64,000 bases of DNA from Kribbella monticola (GCF_003261635.1 NZ_QFXK01000018.1:101249-165248); one strand, 5' to 3'. Shown: positions 8,867-18,272, counted from the first letter of the stretch. The notes: generated from the sequence alone by a model not told the origin. Made by a program: numbers and translations.

Positions 8867-9733
8867 ATGCACCGAGATACCAAGGGATGGATCTTCGTCG
8901 GTCCGTTCCTGGCCGTGTTCGCGCTGACATTCCTGGCGCCGATCGGCTACGCGATCTATCTGAGCCTGTTCCGCGAGCAGGCGTTCTTCGGCGGGAACGT
9001 GTTCGTCGGCCTGGACAACTACGCCGACGTGATCGCCGACTCCAAGTTCTGGGAGTCGTTCCTGCGGGTGCTCTCCTTCCTGGTCGTCCAGGTGCCGGTG
9101 ATGCTGATCCTGGCCCTGCTGGCCGCGCTCGCGATCGACAGCGCCCGGCTGCACGGAGCGAGCTTCTTCCGGATCGTGATCTTCCTGCCGTACGCCGTAC
9201 CGGGTGTGGTCGCCGTCTTGATGTGGGGCTTCATCTACGGCGACAACTTCGGGCTGGCGGCAGATCTCAACAACCTGCTCGGCAGTACTGCGATCAAGCC
9301 GCTCAGCGGGCACTGGATGCTCCCGTCGATCGCCAACATCGTCACCTGGGAGTTCGTCGGCTACAACATGCTGATCTTCTACTCGGCACTGCGGACCGTG
9401 CCCGAGGAGTTGTACGAGGCTGCCGCCATCGACGGCGCGAGCGCGTTGCGAACCGTCCGCGCGGTCAAGCTGCCGGCCCTGCGCGGCGCGGTCGTGATCG
9501 CCACCATCTTCTCGATCATCGGCAGCTTCCAGCTGTTCAACGAGCCCAACATCCTGCGCACGCTGGCGCCGAACGTGATCACGACGTACTACACGCCGAA
9601 CATGTACGCCTACAACCTCTCCTTCGCCGGCCAGCAGTTCAACTACTCCGCGACGGTCGCCATCGTGATGGGCGTCATCACCGCCGTCATCGCGTACGTC
9701 GTCCAGCTGCGCGGTACCCGGGAGGCATTGTGA
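8867..9733 (+). CDS. Sugar ABC transporter permease (MalF-type)
   Basis: This 288-residue inner-membrane protein is a type I importer permease of the carbohydrate-uptake (CUT1) class. About six hydrophobic segments are visible, beginning with WIFVGPFLAVFALTFLAPIGY. The cytoplasmic EAA loop that contacts the ATPase is present as EELYEAAAIDGASALRTVRAVKLP. It is the first gene of the operon, with a GGAGGAC ribosome-binding site 10 nt before the ATG. It forms a heterodimeric channel with the next gene, whose GTG start overlaps this stop by 4 nt. No ATPase gene is in the operon; a shared MsiK-like ATPase encoded elsewhere is expected from actinomycete precedent. Confidence 0.93.
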   Translation: MHRDTKGWIFVGPFLAVFALTFLAPIGYAIYLSLFREQAFFGGNVFVGLDNYADVIADSKFWESFLRVLSFLVVQVPVMLILALLAALAIDSARLHGASFFRIVIFLPYAVPGVVAVLMWGFIYGDNFGLAADLNNLLGSTAIKPLSGHWMLPSIANIVTWEFVGYNMLIFYSALRTVPEELYEAAAIDGASALRTVRAVKLPALRGAVVIATIFSIIGSFQLFNEPNILRTLAPNVITTYYTPNMYAYNLSFAGQQFNYSATVAIVMGVITAVIAYVVQLRGTREAL

Positions 9734-10593
9734 GTACGACGTCGCCGCTGCGGCCCCGGCGTTCGCCGCTGCTGACCGGGCTGATGATTCTCTACCTGGC
9801 CTACACGCTCATCCCGTTGCTCTGGCTGTTCCTGAGCGCCACCAAGACCCAAGGCGATCTGCTCTCGAGCCCTGGGCTGTGGTTCGGTCACCGGTTCGCA
9901 CTGTTCGCCAACATCCGCGACACGCTGACCTACAACGACGGCATCTTCCTGCGCTGGCTCGGAAACACCTTGCTGTACGTGGTTGTCGGAGCAGGTGGCG
10001 CGACCCTGCTCGCGACGGCGGCCGGCTACGGACTCGCGAAGTACAAGTTCAAGGGCCGCCGCGCGGTCTTCGCCGTACTGCTGGGTGCTGTTGCGGTACC
10101 TGGTACCGCGCTCGCCGTACCGACGTTCCTGATGTTCTCCCACCTCGGTCTGACCAACACCGTCTGGGCGATCATCATCCCGTCGCTGGTCAGCCCGTTC
10201 GGCCTTTACCTGATGTGGGTGTACGCCTCGGACGCCATTCCGCACGACCTGCTCGAGGCGGCCCGGATCGACGGGGCCGGCGAGGTCCGGATCTTCTTCA
10301 CGGTCGCGCTGCGACTGCTTGCCCCCGGCATCGTCACCGTCCTGCTGTTCGCGGTGGTCTCCACCTGGAACAACTACTTCCTGCCGCTGATCATGCTCAG
10401 CAAACCCAACCTCTACCCGCTCACCGTCGGCCTGACCCAGTGGAGCAATCAGGCCACCGGCGTGGGTGCCCGCCCCATCTACAACCTGGTGATCACGGGG
10501 TCGTTGCTGACCATCGTGCCTTTGGTGGTCGCCTTCCTCCTGCTCCAGCGGTTCTGGCAGTCGGGCCTGACCGCAGGCAGCGTCAAACAGTGA
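9730..10593 (+). CDS. Sugar ABC transporter permease (MalG-type)
   Basis: This 287-residue partner permease starts at a GTG that overlaps the preceding stop (GTGA), so the two are translationally coupled. The N terminus is short and basic (STTSPLRPRR) and followed by a transmembrane helix, as in MalG proteins. The EAA loop reads DLLEAARIDGAGEVRIFFTV, and the C terminus has the MalG-type ending RFWQSGLTAGSVKQ. Together with the upstream permease it should form the membrane channel for the sugar bound by the lipoprotein at 12117. Confidence 0.93.
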   Translation: MSTTSPLRPRRSPLLTGLMILYLAYTLIPLLWLFLSATKTQGDLLSSPGLWFGHRFALFANIRDTLTYNDGIFLRWLGNTLLYVVVGAGGATLLATAAGYGLAKYKFKGRRAVFAVLLGAVAVPGTALAVPTFLMFSHLGLTNTVWAIIIPSLVSPFGLYLMWVYASDAIPHDLLEAARIDGAGEVRIFFTVALRLLAPGIVTVLLFAVVSTWNNYFLPLIMLSKPNLYPLTVGLTQWSNQATGVGARPIYNLVITGSLLTIVPLVVAFLLLQRFWQSGLTAGSVKQ

Positions 10594-10624
10594 GGTGTCA
10601 ATCAGTGAAGGGAAACCGAGTCTG

Positions 10625-12085
10625 ATGAAAGCAGCAGTTTGGCGGAGAGTTCTCGCCGCGGTCGTCCTGGTGACCACCACGGCAGCGATCCCTGCGGCCA
10701 CCGCCGCGATCCCAGCGGCCACCGCCGCGGTTCCGGCGGCCACCGCCGCGCCGGCGACCGGCCCGGCCGGGACCCGTGAGTTCCGCGGCGTGAACTGGGC
10801 GGATCCGCGCGACAACTACGCGTCCGACGCGGTCGTCCCGTCCGGGCTCAGCACCGCGGACAACTACGCGACGACGTACCGCAAGTCCACCGGCATCGTG
10901 CTGGAGTTCCGGCACGAGCTCAAGGCCAACACGATCCGGCTGCCGATCAACCCGTCGAGTGTCGGGACGACCTGGTGGAAGTCCTACCAGGCAGCGATCG
11001 ATGCCTCGGTCAACAACGGCTTCAAGGTGATCCTCAGCTACTGGGAGGCCAACGACGCCAAGGACGGCCGGGTCGACGACCCCGCGGCGTACGGCGCGAT
11101 GTGGGACACCGTGGTGAAGAAGTACGCGAAGAACCCGCGGGTGTACTTCGAGCCGATGAACGAGCCGTTCGGCTACTCCCTCGACGAGTGGGTCGGTCTC
11201 ACCTCGGCCTGGCTGGCCCGGCACAAGGAAGTCCCGCGCGACCGGGTGGTCATCTCGGGTACCGGCTACAACGACAACGTCACCGGCGTCGGCGCGGCCC
11301 CGCAGTTGAAGGGAACCCTGCTGTCGCTGCACTTCTACGGCTTCTGGGCCTCCGACACGACCGAGGCCGCATGGCTGGCGAACCTGCAGCCCCGGATCGG
11401 TTCGTACGGCTGGCGCACCATCATCGACGAAGCCGGCTCGCCGATGACCATCGGCCTGAACTACGGCAACCACGAGGGCAACGTCTACACGGCGTACCTC
11501 GGCGCCCTCACCCAGACGGCGCGCGAACAGCACATGGGCATCGTCTACTGGCCCGGCCTGCGCAACGGCGACTCGTACTCGATGACCACCCAGGTCGCCG
11601 AGAACGACCTAGTGGTCAACAGCCGCAGCGGTCTCGCGCAGCTGCAGTGGGGCTGGGGACTGCTCAAGACGGAGCCGTCCAACAACCTGCCGCCGGCTCC
11701 TCCGGGTGAACCGCTGCGAAGCGTCGCGGGCGGCCGCTGTGCCGACGTACCGGGTTTCTCCACGGCTCCCGGGACGGCGCTGGATCTGTGGGACTGCAAC
11801 AACGGCGGTAACCAGTCGTGGAACTACACCGCCGACAAGCAACTGACTGTGTACGCCGACAAGTGCCTGACGATCAGCGGCGACGGATCGAGTGCGGGCA
11901 GCCCGGTCACGATCGAGAACTGCACCGGTGCGTCGACGCAGGCCTGGGACGTCCGGGCGGACCTGTCGGTCGTGAGCGTCGGCCACCCGGCGCTCTGCCT
12001 CGAGGCCGTCGGTACGGACAACGGATCGCCGGTCGCTGTGGGGACCTGCAACGGGCAAGCAAATCAGCAGTGGACGCGCTCGTAG
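10625..12085 (+). CDS. Secreted GH5-type glycoside hydrolase with ricin-type module
   Basis: The ATG at 10625 begins a signal peptide (MKAAVWRRVLAAVVL); a GTG at 10595 is less likely. The 486-residue product has a (beta/alpha)8 glycosidase domain at ~55-355, with the clan GH-A acid/base Glu in MNEPFG (E180) and the likely nucleophile in IIDEAGS (E269). A C-terminal beta-trefoil (~365-486, CBM13/ricin-B type) has the repeats RCADVPG, KCLTISG and LCLEAVG and the QxW motifs NQSW, TQAWD and NQQW. The GH5 assignment is good, but the subfamily and substrate are not readable. Co-transcription with an importer and a GH35 beta-galactosidase suggests it trims a galactose-containing plant polysaccharide outside the cell. 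A threefold heptapeptide repeat follows the signal sequence. Confidence 0.85.
   Translation: MKAAVWRRVLAAVVLVTTTAAIPAATAAIPAATAAVPAATAAPATGPAGTREFRGVNWADPRDNYASDAVVPSGLSTADNYATTYRKSTGIVLEFRHELKANTIRLPINPSSVGTTWWKSYQAAIDASVNNGFKVILSYWEANDAKDGRVDDPAAYGAMWDTVVKKYAKNPRVYFEPMNEPFGYSLDEWVGLTSAWLARHKEVPRDRVVISGTGYNDNVTGVGAAPQLKGTLLSLHFYGFWASDTTEAAWLANLQPRIGSYGWRTIIDEAGSPMTIGLNYGNHEGNVYTAYLGALTQTAREQHMGIVYWPGLRNGDSYSMTTQVAENDLVVNSRSGLAQLQWGWGLLKTEPSNNLPPAPPGEPLRSVAGGRCADVPGFSTAPGTALDLWDCNNGGNQSWNYTADKQLTVYADKCLTISGDGSSAGSPVTIENCTGASTQAWDVRADLSVVSVGHPALCLEAVGTDNGSPVAVGTCNGQANQQWTRS
10682..10744 (+). repeat. Three 21-bp tandem repeats in the leader of the GH5 gene
   Basis: Three consecutive 21-nt units, in frame, each encode Ala-Ala-(Ile/Val)-Pro-Ala-Ala-Thr. 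They lie at the signal peptide/linker boundary of the secreted glycosidase. Synonymous differences between units show they are not freshly duplicated. Confidence 0.8.
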
Positions 12086-12116
12086 CGCTCGTCCTTCATC
12101 AGTGAAAGGAACACCC

Positions 12117-13472
12117 ATGAAGACCAGTCATCGGCACGGCCTGAGGCGACTCGTCGCCGTCGGCGCCGCCGTCACGGCCGCGTCGGTTCTGCTGGCCGCT
12201 TGCGGCGGCTCCGACAAGACCGCCACCAGCAGCGGGCAGGCGCAAGGGTCGCCGGATGCTGTCAACGCCGCCCTGGAGAAGGGCGGCACGATCACCTACT
12301 GGAGCTGGACGCCGTCCGCCGAGGCACAGGTGAAGGCCTTCGAGCAGGCGTATCCGAACGTCAAGGTGAACTACGTCAACGCCGGTACCGGCAACGACCA
12401 GTACACCAAGCTGCAGAACGTGATCAAGGCCGGTTCCGGCGCACCGGACGTAGCGCAGATCGAGTACCAGGCGCTCCCGCAGTTCGCGCTGCCGGGCTCG
12501 CTGGTCGACCTGCGCCAGTACGGTTTCGACAGCTTCCAGTCGGCGTACACGCCGTCCACGTGGACCGCCGTGCACGCCGGTGACGGTCTGTTCGGGCTGC
12601 CGCAGGACTCGGGCCCGATGGCCCTGTTCTACAACAAGGAAGTCTTCGACAAGTACGGCCTCACGGTTCCGAAGACGTGGGACGAGTACGTTGCCCAGGC
12701 CAAGAAGCTGCACACGGCCGACCCGAAGAAGTACCTCACCAACGACACCGGCGACGCGGGCTTCGCCACCAGCATGATCTGGCAGGCCGGCGGCAAGCCG
12801 TTCAGCACTTCGGGCAAGAACGTCACCATCAACCTGCAGGACGCCGGGACGCAGAAGTGGACCGGGGTCTGGAACCAGCTGGTGACCGGCGGCCTGCTCG
12901 CGAACATCCCCGGCTGGTCCGACGAGTGGTTCAAGGCCCTCGGCGACGGCACCATCGCGTCGCTGTCCGTCGGCGCCTGGATGCCGGGGGTGCTCGAGTC
13001 GTCGGTCAAGGGCGGCGCCGGCAAGTGGCGGGTCGCCCCGCTGCCGTCGTACGACGGTCAGCCGGCCACCGCGGAGAACGGTGGCAGCACCGAGTCGGTC
13101 CTCAAGCAGAGCGCGAACCCCGCACTGGCGGCCGGCTTCGTGCGCTGGCTCAACCACGACGGCGGCGTGAAGCCGTTCCTGGCCAGCGGCGGCTTCCCGT
13201 CCACCACGGCCGACCTGGCCGACCCGGCGTTCCTGGACAAGAAGAGCACGTACTTCGGCGGTCAGCAGATCAACCAGGTGCTCACCAGCGCGGCCGGTTC
13301 GGTGGTCAAGGACTGGAGTTACCTGCCGTTCCAGCTCTACGCGAACAGCATTTTCGGTGACACTGTCGGTAAGTCCTATCAGGCCAAGACCGACCTGGAC
13401 GCCGGGCTCAAGGCCTGGCAGGACGCCCTGGTCAGCTACGGCAACCAGCAGGGTTTCCAGGTCAACGGCTGA
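12117..13472 (+). CDS. Sugar ABC transporter substrate-binding lipoprotein
   Basis: This 451-residue extracellular solute-binding protein (SBP_bac_1 type) has a lipoprotein signal peptide, with lipobox LLAAC and Cys29 as the likely lipidated residue. The start ATG is chosen over the GTG at 12102 because AAAGGA lies 6 nt upstream. The mature part has the family's early GTITYWSW strand, the QVKAFEQAYPNVKVNYV helix and the AQIEYQALPQFA segment. It should capture the oligosaccharide for the permeases at 8867-10593. Its gene lies between those of the secreted GH5 enzyme and the GH35 beta-galactosidase, as expected for a cut-import-hydrolyse operon. Confidence 0.93.
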   Translation: MKTSHRHGLRRLVAVGAAVTAASVLLAACGGSDKTATSSGQAQGSPDAVNAALEKGGTITYWSWTPSAEAQVKAFEQAYPNVKVNYVNAGTGNDQYTKLQNVIKAGSGAPDVAQIEYQALPQFALPGSLVDLRQYGFDSFQSAYTPSTWTAVHAGDGLFGLPQDSGPMALFYNKEVFDKYGLTVPKTWDEYVAQAKKLHTADPKKYLTNDTGDAGFATSMIWQAGGKPFSTSGKNVTINLQDAGTQKWTGVWNQLVTGGLLANIPGWSDEWFKALGDGTIASLSVGAWMPGVLESSVKGGAGKWRVAPLPSYDGQPATAENGGSTESVLKQSANPALAAGFVRWLNHDGGVKPFLASGGFPSTTADLADPAFLDKKSTYFGGQQINQVLTSAAGSVVKDWSYLPFQLYANSIFGDTVGKSYQAKTDLDAGLKAWQDALVSYGNQQGFQVNG

Positions 13473-13499
13473 CGGTCCGGAATCTCGAGAAAGAGGCCC

Positions 13500-15272
13500 A
13501 TGTCCGACTTCACGATCGGTGAGTCCGATTTCCTGCTCGACGGTGAGCCGTTCCGGATCCTGTCCGGTGCGCTGCACTACTTCCGCGTCCACCCGCAGTC
13601 CTGGGCGGACCGGATCGAGAAGGCCCGCCTGATGGGACTCAACACCATCGAGACCTACGTTCCCTGGAACGCCCACAGCCCGGTCCGTGGGACGTTCGGC
13701 ACCGAGGGAATGCTCGATCTGGCGGCGTTCCTGCGCCAGGTCGACGAGGCCGGCATGTACGCCATCGTCCGCCCAGGTCCCTACATCTGTGCGGAATGGG
13801 ACAACGGTGGTCTCCCCGCCTGGCTCTTCGCGGAGCCGGGCGTGGGGGTCCGCCGGTACGAGAAGCAGTTCCTGGCAGCGGTCGAGGAGTACCTGGAGCA
13901 GGTACTGCGGATCGTCCGGCCGCTCCAGGTCGACCAGGGCGGCCCGGTGCTGCTCGTCCAGGTCGAGAACGAGTACGGCGCGTTCGGCGATGACCCGGCG
14001 TACCTGAAGTTCCTCGTCGATGTCACCCGGCAGGCGGGCATCACGGTGCCGCTGGTGACGGTGGATCAGCCGGAGGACGCCATGCTCGCCGCCGGCGGCG
14101 TGGACGGCGTACTGCGAACGGCTTCGTTCGGGTCGCGGAGCGCCGAGCGCCTGCGCACTCTGAGGGCTCACCAGCCGACCGGACCCTTGATGTGCATGGA
14201 GTTCTGGGACGGCTGGTTCGATCACTGGGGCGGTCCGCACCACACGACCTCGGTGGCGGATGCGGCCGCCGAGCTGGACGCGCTGCTGGCGGCCGGCGCA
14301 TCGGTCAACGTCTACATGTTCCACGGTGGCACGAACTTCGGGCTCACCAGTGGAGCCAACGACAAGGGCGTCTACCGGCCGACCATCACGTCGTACGACT
14401 ACGACGCTCCGCTCGACGAGGCGGGCCATCCGACCGCGAAGTACGAGGCGTTCCGCGACGTGATCTCCCGGTACGCCGAGGTGCCGGCCGCGACCCCGCG
14501 ACCGGCCGTACCGGCGCCGGCGTTCCGGGTGACGCTCGGTGAACCGGTCCGGTTGCTGGCCAACCCGGGCCTCTGGGGAAGCTGGAGTGATCACCGCGAG
14601 GCGCCGTCGCTGGACGAACTCGATGCCCGGCTGGCGCTTTTCCGGACCGAGATCGACGTCGACGGTGCCACGATGCTCAGCGTCGGCGAGGTCCGGGACC
14701 GGGCGCAGGTGTTCCTGAACTCCGATCCGGTCGGCATTCTCGATCGCGAGCAGCACGATCAGGCGATCATGCTGCCGCGCGGACGGGGCCGGCTCGAGAT
14801 CGTCGTCGAGGACCAGGGCCGGGTCAACTACGGTCCGCGGATCGGCGAGCCGAAGGGACTGGTGGGCCCGATCCGGTTGGGTTCGGAACCGTTGTCGGAC
14901 TGGTCCGTCTGCGCGATCGACCTGGACGCCGTGCCCGGGCTCTGGGATTCGGCGGGCGTCCGCGAGGCCGGCGTTGGCGAGGCCGGTGTCGGCGAGGCGG
15001 GCGTCGGCCCGACTGCCTGGCGTACCACGTTCCTCGCCGAGGACTCCGTCGACCACTTCCTGCAGACCGATGCCTGGGGCAAGGGGTTTGCCTGGGTCAA
15101 CGGTTTCTGCCTCGGCCGCTACTGGCGGCGCGGGCCGCAGCGCACGCTCTTCGTACCGGGTCCGGTGATCCGGGCCGGAAGCAACGAACTGGTCGTCCTG
15201 GAACTCAACGCGTTGTCGGAGCCGACGGCGCAGTTCGTACCGGGTCCGTCCTTGGGCCCGCTGGAACTGTGA
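13500..15272 (+). CDS. GH35 beta-galactosidase
   Basis: This 590-residue enzyme lacks a signal peptide, so it is probably cytoplasmic and cleaves imported oligosaccharides. The GH35 catalytic domain has the signatures LSGALHYFRVHPQSWADRI, GLNTIETYVPWNAH and GPYICAEWDNGGLPAWL. The acid/base Glu is in QVENEYG (E158) and the nucleophile Glu in CMEFWDGWF (E234). A beta-sandwich C-terminal region ends with KGFAWVNGFCLGRYWRRGPQ, typical of GH35. It is the last gene of the LacI-controlled operon, with AAAGAGG before the ATG. A small (Gly-Val-Gly-Glu-Ala)-type repeat occurs between the two beta-sandwich parts. Hydrolysis of terminal beta-galactosyl residues is the expected activity. Confidence 0.93.
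   Translation: MSDFTIGESDFLLDGEPFRILSGALHYFRVHPQSWADRIEKARLMGLNTIETYVPWNAHSPVRGTFGTEGMLDLAAFLRQVDEAGMYAIVRPGPYICAEWDNGGLPAWLFAEPGVGVRRYEKQFLAAVEEYLEQVLRIVRPLQVDQGGPVLLVQVENEYGAFGDDPAYLKFLVDVTRQAGITVPLVTVDQPEDAMLAAGGVDGVLRTASFGSRSAERLRTLRAHQPTGPLMCMEFWDGWFDHWGGPHHTTSVADAAAELDALLAAGASVNVYMFHGGTNFGLTSGANDKGVYRPTITSYDYDAPLDEAGHPTAKYEAFRDVISRYAEVPAATPRPAVPAPAFRVTLGEPVRLLANPGLWGSWSDHREAPSLDELDARLALFRTEIDVDGATMLSVGEVRDRAQVFLNSDPVGILDREQHDQAIMLPRGRGRLEIVVEDQGRVNYGPRIGEPKGLVGPIRLGSEPLSDWSVCAIDLDAVPGLWDSAGVREAGVGEAGVGEAGVGPTAWRTTFLAEDSVDHFLQTDAWGKGFAWVNGFCLGRYWRRGPQRTLFVPGPVIRAGSNELVVLELNALSEPTAQFVPGPSLGPLEL
14964..15008 (+). repeat. Three 15-bp tandem repeats inside the GH35 gene
   Basis: Three adjacent 15-nt units encode Glu-Ala-Gly-Val-Gly in frame, in a linker between beta-sandwich segments. 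Length variation here would keep the frame. Confidence 0.75.
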
Positions 15273-15276
15273 TCGG

Positions 15277-17934
15277 CTAGGCGGTCCGGTCGAGGACGCC
15301 GGTGCGGGCGGCGAGGGCGTTGCGGCGCCGTACGTCGAGGGGCGACGGGCGACGGGTGAGCCGCAGATCCAGCAAGGCGGCTGCTTCGTCACCACGGCCT
15401 GCTGCCGACAACGCGTAGACCAAGGTCTCCTCGACCACGTCGCGTTGGGCAGCACTGCCGCCCAGCGTCCGCAGGCGCGAGGGCAACGCTTCCAGGATCA
15501 GCAGCGCCGTCCCCCAGTCACCACCGACGACCGCGGCCAGGCCCGAGCACAGCGGCGCGACCACGTTTCGGAACACCGGGTCCGGATGGACTGCCGCGTT
15601 GCGGCGCAACTGGTCGAGCCCGGCGAGGTCATCGGCCGCCGCCAGCGTGACAGCGCTGTGCAGGGCCGCGAAACCCGTCGGCGGTTGTTGCAGCCAGCCG
15701 TCGGGAGCTGCCGCCACGACGTCCGCAACCGGCAGGTGGCCTGCCCAGGCGCCGGTCATCCGGCAGCGCCACAGCATCGCGCCGGAGTCGACCAGCACCC
15801 GGGAGCCACTCACGCCGGGCGGCGCCAGCTGCGTGAGATACCGCTGCCGGACCGCCTCGGTGTCACCCATCATCAGCTCGTGCAGGGCCGCATGCCAGGA
15901 GAAGTGCGCGCGATGGTTGGCCTGCGGACCGCGAGCCGCGAGCCAGCCGTCCAGCCAGCGAAGGCCTTCGACATGCGAGCCGGTCTCGTAGAAGACGTGC
16001 GCTCTGGCGTGCACCGCATGCCCGGACGACGGCTCCAGCGACAACGCGTACGACGAGAGCTGCTCGGCCTCGCTCCAGCGTTCCTGGTCCTGCCGGACGA
16101 ACGCCAACTGACCGGCGTACCACCAGTCACCGCCGTACGCCGGCGCCAGGCTTTCCACCAGCTCGGCGGTCTCGGTCCCTGAAGTCAGCCCTCCGAAGGC
16201 AACGGTCGGGATGGCGACACTGACCGCCAAAGCGTCCAGTGGGTACTCGCGGATGTGCGTCAGCAAGGCGGATGCGCTGCCGTCGCCGATCCGGGCCGTG
16301 ACGGCGTTGAGGAAGCTGCGTTCGCGGTCGTCGAGCAGACGACGCTCCCCTGCTGCTTGGGCTTGCGCAAGTTGCCCCGCGACGTCAACGTCTGCACCCC
16401 ACTCGTGACCGAGCAGAGCCAAGGCCGCACGCCCCACCGCGAAGTCAGGGTCTTCCGCGACGGCGGCGACCACCAGTTCTTCGGCGCCGCCTTGCAGCCG
16501 CAGGAGCCGCCCCAGCGCCTCGTTGTAGATGGCTGCAGCATCGGCCGTGGTGGTGAGGCCTTGGCCATAGACGTCCAGTTGACGGCATACGGCCGGATGG
16601 TTGAGGTGGGCAACGACTGCGGTCGCCACATCGACTGCCTGTGAACGGATCTCCGGCATGGCGGTGGACTCCCACAAACCTCCACGGCGCAGGGCTCCCA
16701 GTGTCCAGAGCGGCGCACCACGGCCACTGGCTCCGAGGATGCGGCCGTCGTCGGCTGTTTCGAGTCCTAGTCCGGCGTCGCCGCTCCTGGCCAGGCCACC
16801 CGCCAGCAGCTCACGCAGGAGCGGGTCCACCTTCGCGTCGCCTACCGGGCCGGTGCAGTTGATCACTGCACCGACCGTCATGACCGTGCCGTCGCTGAGC
16901 AGTACCCGCACGGCGCCGCCGGTGTCTTCAGCCGTCACCACCTCGCCGGTGTGCTGACAGAGCCGCCCTGACTCCCGGACCACGGCCAGCCGCTCTGCCG
17001 TGACGGGCGCCATGCGATGGCGGTGCGCATCCCACGTCCGGGCGTCACTGCGGAGGAACTCCTGCTTGTCACTGGCCGGCAACCGCTTCCACACCTGCGA
17101 GGTGATCGGCCGCAGCCCGTCGATCGCGGCTCGCCAGTCACCAGTACGCCGTACCGTCTGCACGACGTGCCGAAGCAGGGCTGAGCGCAGTACGGCGAGA
17201 CTCTCGGCTTTGGTGACCTCGGTGGGAGGTGGAACCGGCGGCGTCTTCTCCGAGCGGTGTACCGCCGGGATGATGCCGTGGCGCGACACCGCGTGCAGGC
17301 TACGACTCGGACGATCTGTTGCGAGCACTACGTCGACCATGGTGAGTCCGGTGCCCACCAGCAACAGGTCCGCATCCGGCAGGTTGTCGAGGGCGCCAGG
17401 CAGCCATGGGTCGGCGACGAAGCGGTCGGAGCTCTGCAAGCCCTGCGGAGCCCAGGCGACGCCAGGCGCCGTGCCGGTGGCCACGACAGCAGCGTCGGCG
17501 AACAGGGTCTCGCCTGAGTCGAGGTGCAGGACTACCTGCCGCCCGACGTGGTCTACAGCGGTCACCCGGGCCTGGATGCGCTCGAGCGAGCCGGCAGAGC
17601 GAGCCCTACTGGCCGCTAGGTGGTCGGCGAGATAGTCGCCGTACCGGGCTCGGGCCACGAAGGTGGAGGGCTTGATCTCGGCGTCGACGTGCGCGTGCAG
17701 CCAGTCGAGGAAGTCGTCGGGTCGATCGGGCAGCGCACTCATCCCGGCCGCGGGAACGTTCAGCAGGTGCCGGCCGTCCGGTGTCGAATAGGCCGCACCG
17801 CGGGCTGTGTCCGGCCCCGGATCGATCAGCACGACCCGCACCGCGTTCGTATCCAGCAGCCTGGCCGCGGTCAGTGCACCGGCGGCCCCCGCACCGATCA
17901 CCGCGACCGTACAGCCGGCTTCCCCTTCGGTCAT
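15277..17934 (-). CDS. FAD/NAD(P)-binding oxidoreductase fused to a TTC38-like domain
   Basis: The ATG at 17934 is preferred (GGGGGTGGG just upstream; the Rossmann motif follows at once); the product is 885 residues. Residues 1-~450 form an FAD/NAD(P)-binding protein of the NAD_binding_9 type: dinucleotide motif VIGAGAAGALTAARLL (~13-28), a second VGTGLTMVDVVLA motif (~193-205) and the family's HLLNVPAAGMSA segment. Residues ~455-885 are helical and resemble the TPR-like TTC38 family, including the HFSWHAALHELMMGD helix. The two halves are normally separate proteins, so this is a gene fusion with no stop or gap between them. Substrate unknown. It is convergent with the GH35 gene, 4 bp away. 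Confidence 0.75.
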   Translation of the reverse strand: MTEGEAGCTVAVIGAGAAGALTAARLLDTNAVRVVLIDPGPDTARGAAYSTPDGRHLLNVPAAGMSALPDRPDDFLDWLHAHVDAEIKPSTFVARARYGDYLADHLAASRARSAGSLERIQARVTAVDHVGRQVVLHLDSGETLFADAAVVATGTAPGVAWAPQGLQSSDRFVADPWLPGALDNLPDADLLLVGTGLTMVDVVLATDRPSRSLHAVSRHGIIPAVHRSEKTPPVPPPTEVTKAESLAVLRSALLRHVVQTVRRTGDWRAAIDGLRPITSQVWKRLPASDKQEFLRSDARTWDAHRHRMAPVTAERLAVVRESGRLCQHTGEVVTAEDTGGAVRVLLSDGTVMTVGAVINCTGPVGDAKVDPLLRELLAGGLARSGDAGLGLETADDGRILGASGRGAPLWTLGALRRGGLWESTAMPEIRSQAVDVATAVVAHLNHPAVCRQLDVYGQGLTTTADAAAIYNEALGRLLRLQGGAEELVVAAVAEDPDFAVGRAALALLGHEWGADVDVAGQLAQAQAAGERRLLDDRERSFLNAVTARIGDGSASALLTHIREYPLDALAVSVAIPTVAFGGLTSGTETAELVESLAPAYGGDWWYAGQLAFVRQDQERWSEAEQLSSYALSLEPSSGHAVHARAHVFYETGSHVEGLRWLDGWLAARGPQANHRAHFSWHAALHELMMGDTEAVRQRYLTQLAPPGVSGSRVLVDSGAMLWRCRMTGAWAGHLPVADVVAAAPDGWLQQPPTGFAALHSAVTLAAADDLAGLDQLRRNAAVHPDPVFRNVVAPLCSGLAAVVGGDWGTALLILEALPSRLRTLGGSAAQRDVVEETLVYALSAAGRGDEAAALLDLRLTRRPSPLDVRRRNALAARTGVLDRTA

Positions 17935-18084
17935 GCTGACCCACCCCCCACAGGCGTGAAACTCTACTGAACCAATAGACTTACTGGTCTGAAGGTAGCC
18001 GATCACGGCGGCGATCGCCAGCAGCATCCGGCGGGCGGGGGGCTTCCGGCGCGCGGTAGAAGCCGGCAGTAGTCCGGCCGGCAT

Positions 18085-18272
18085 TGTGTGCTACCGTTTT
18101 CTCCGGTTGCAGTTTTGCAGTTCCACGTTCGTTTTGAGACGCCCGCGGAGTTTGTGATCCGCAGGGCGTTTTCTCATTTCCGGGCCTTGGTCCGATGTGG
18201 GAGGGCTCGTTCGGCAGCCCGGGAACCGGTATTCGCCGGGACTCGTCAACTCGCCCCACAAAGGAGCAGATC
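18085..18272 (+). promoter_or_regulatory. Structured 5' leader region of the cold-shock gene
   Basis: The 338 bp between the divergent oxidoreductase and the cold-shock ORF hold no convincing gene. The part next to the cold-shock gene is relatively T-rich and contains a hairpin at 18139-18169 (ACGCCCGCGGA / TCCGCAGGGCGT, one bulge) followed by TTTCTCATTT, then about 90 nt to the start codon. Long structured leaders are usual for cspA-type mRNAs. The hairpin plus T-rich tail could be an attenuator or a thermosensing element; that is inference. Confidence 0.5.

Noticed and set aside
12099..15455. 1118-residue minus-strand frame across the binding protein and GH35 gene
   Set aside because: Both + strand genes have clear families and catalytic residues; the antisense product has no recognisable domain.
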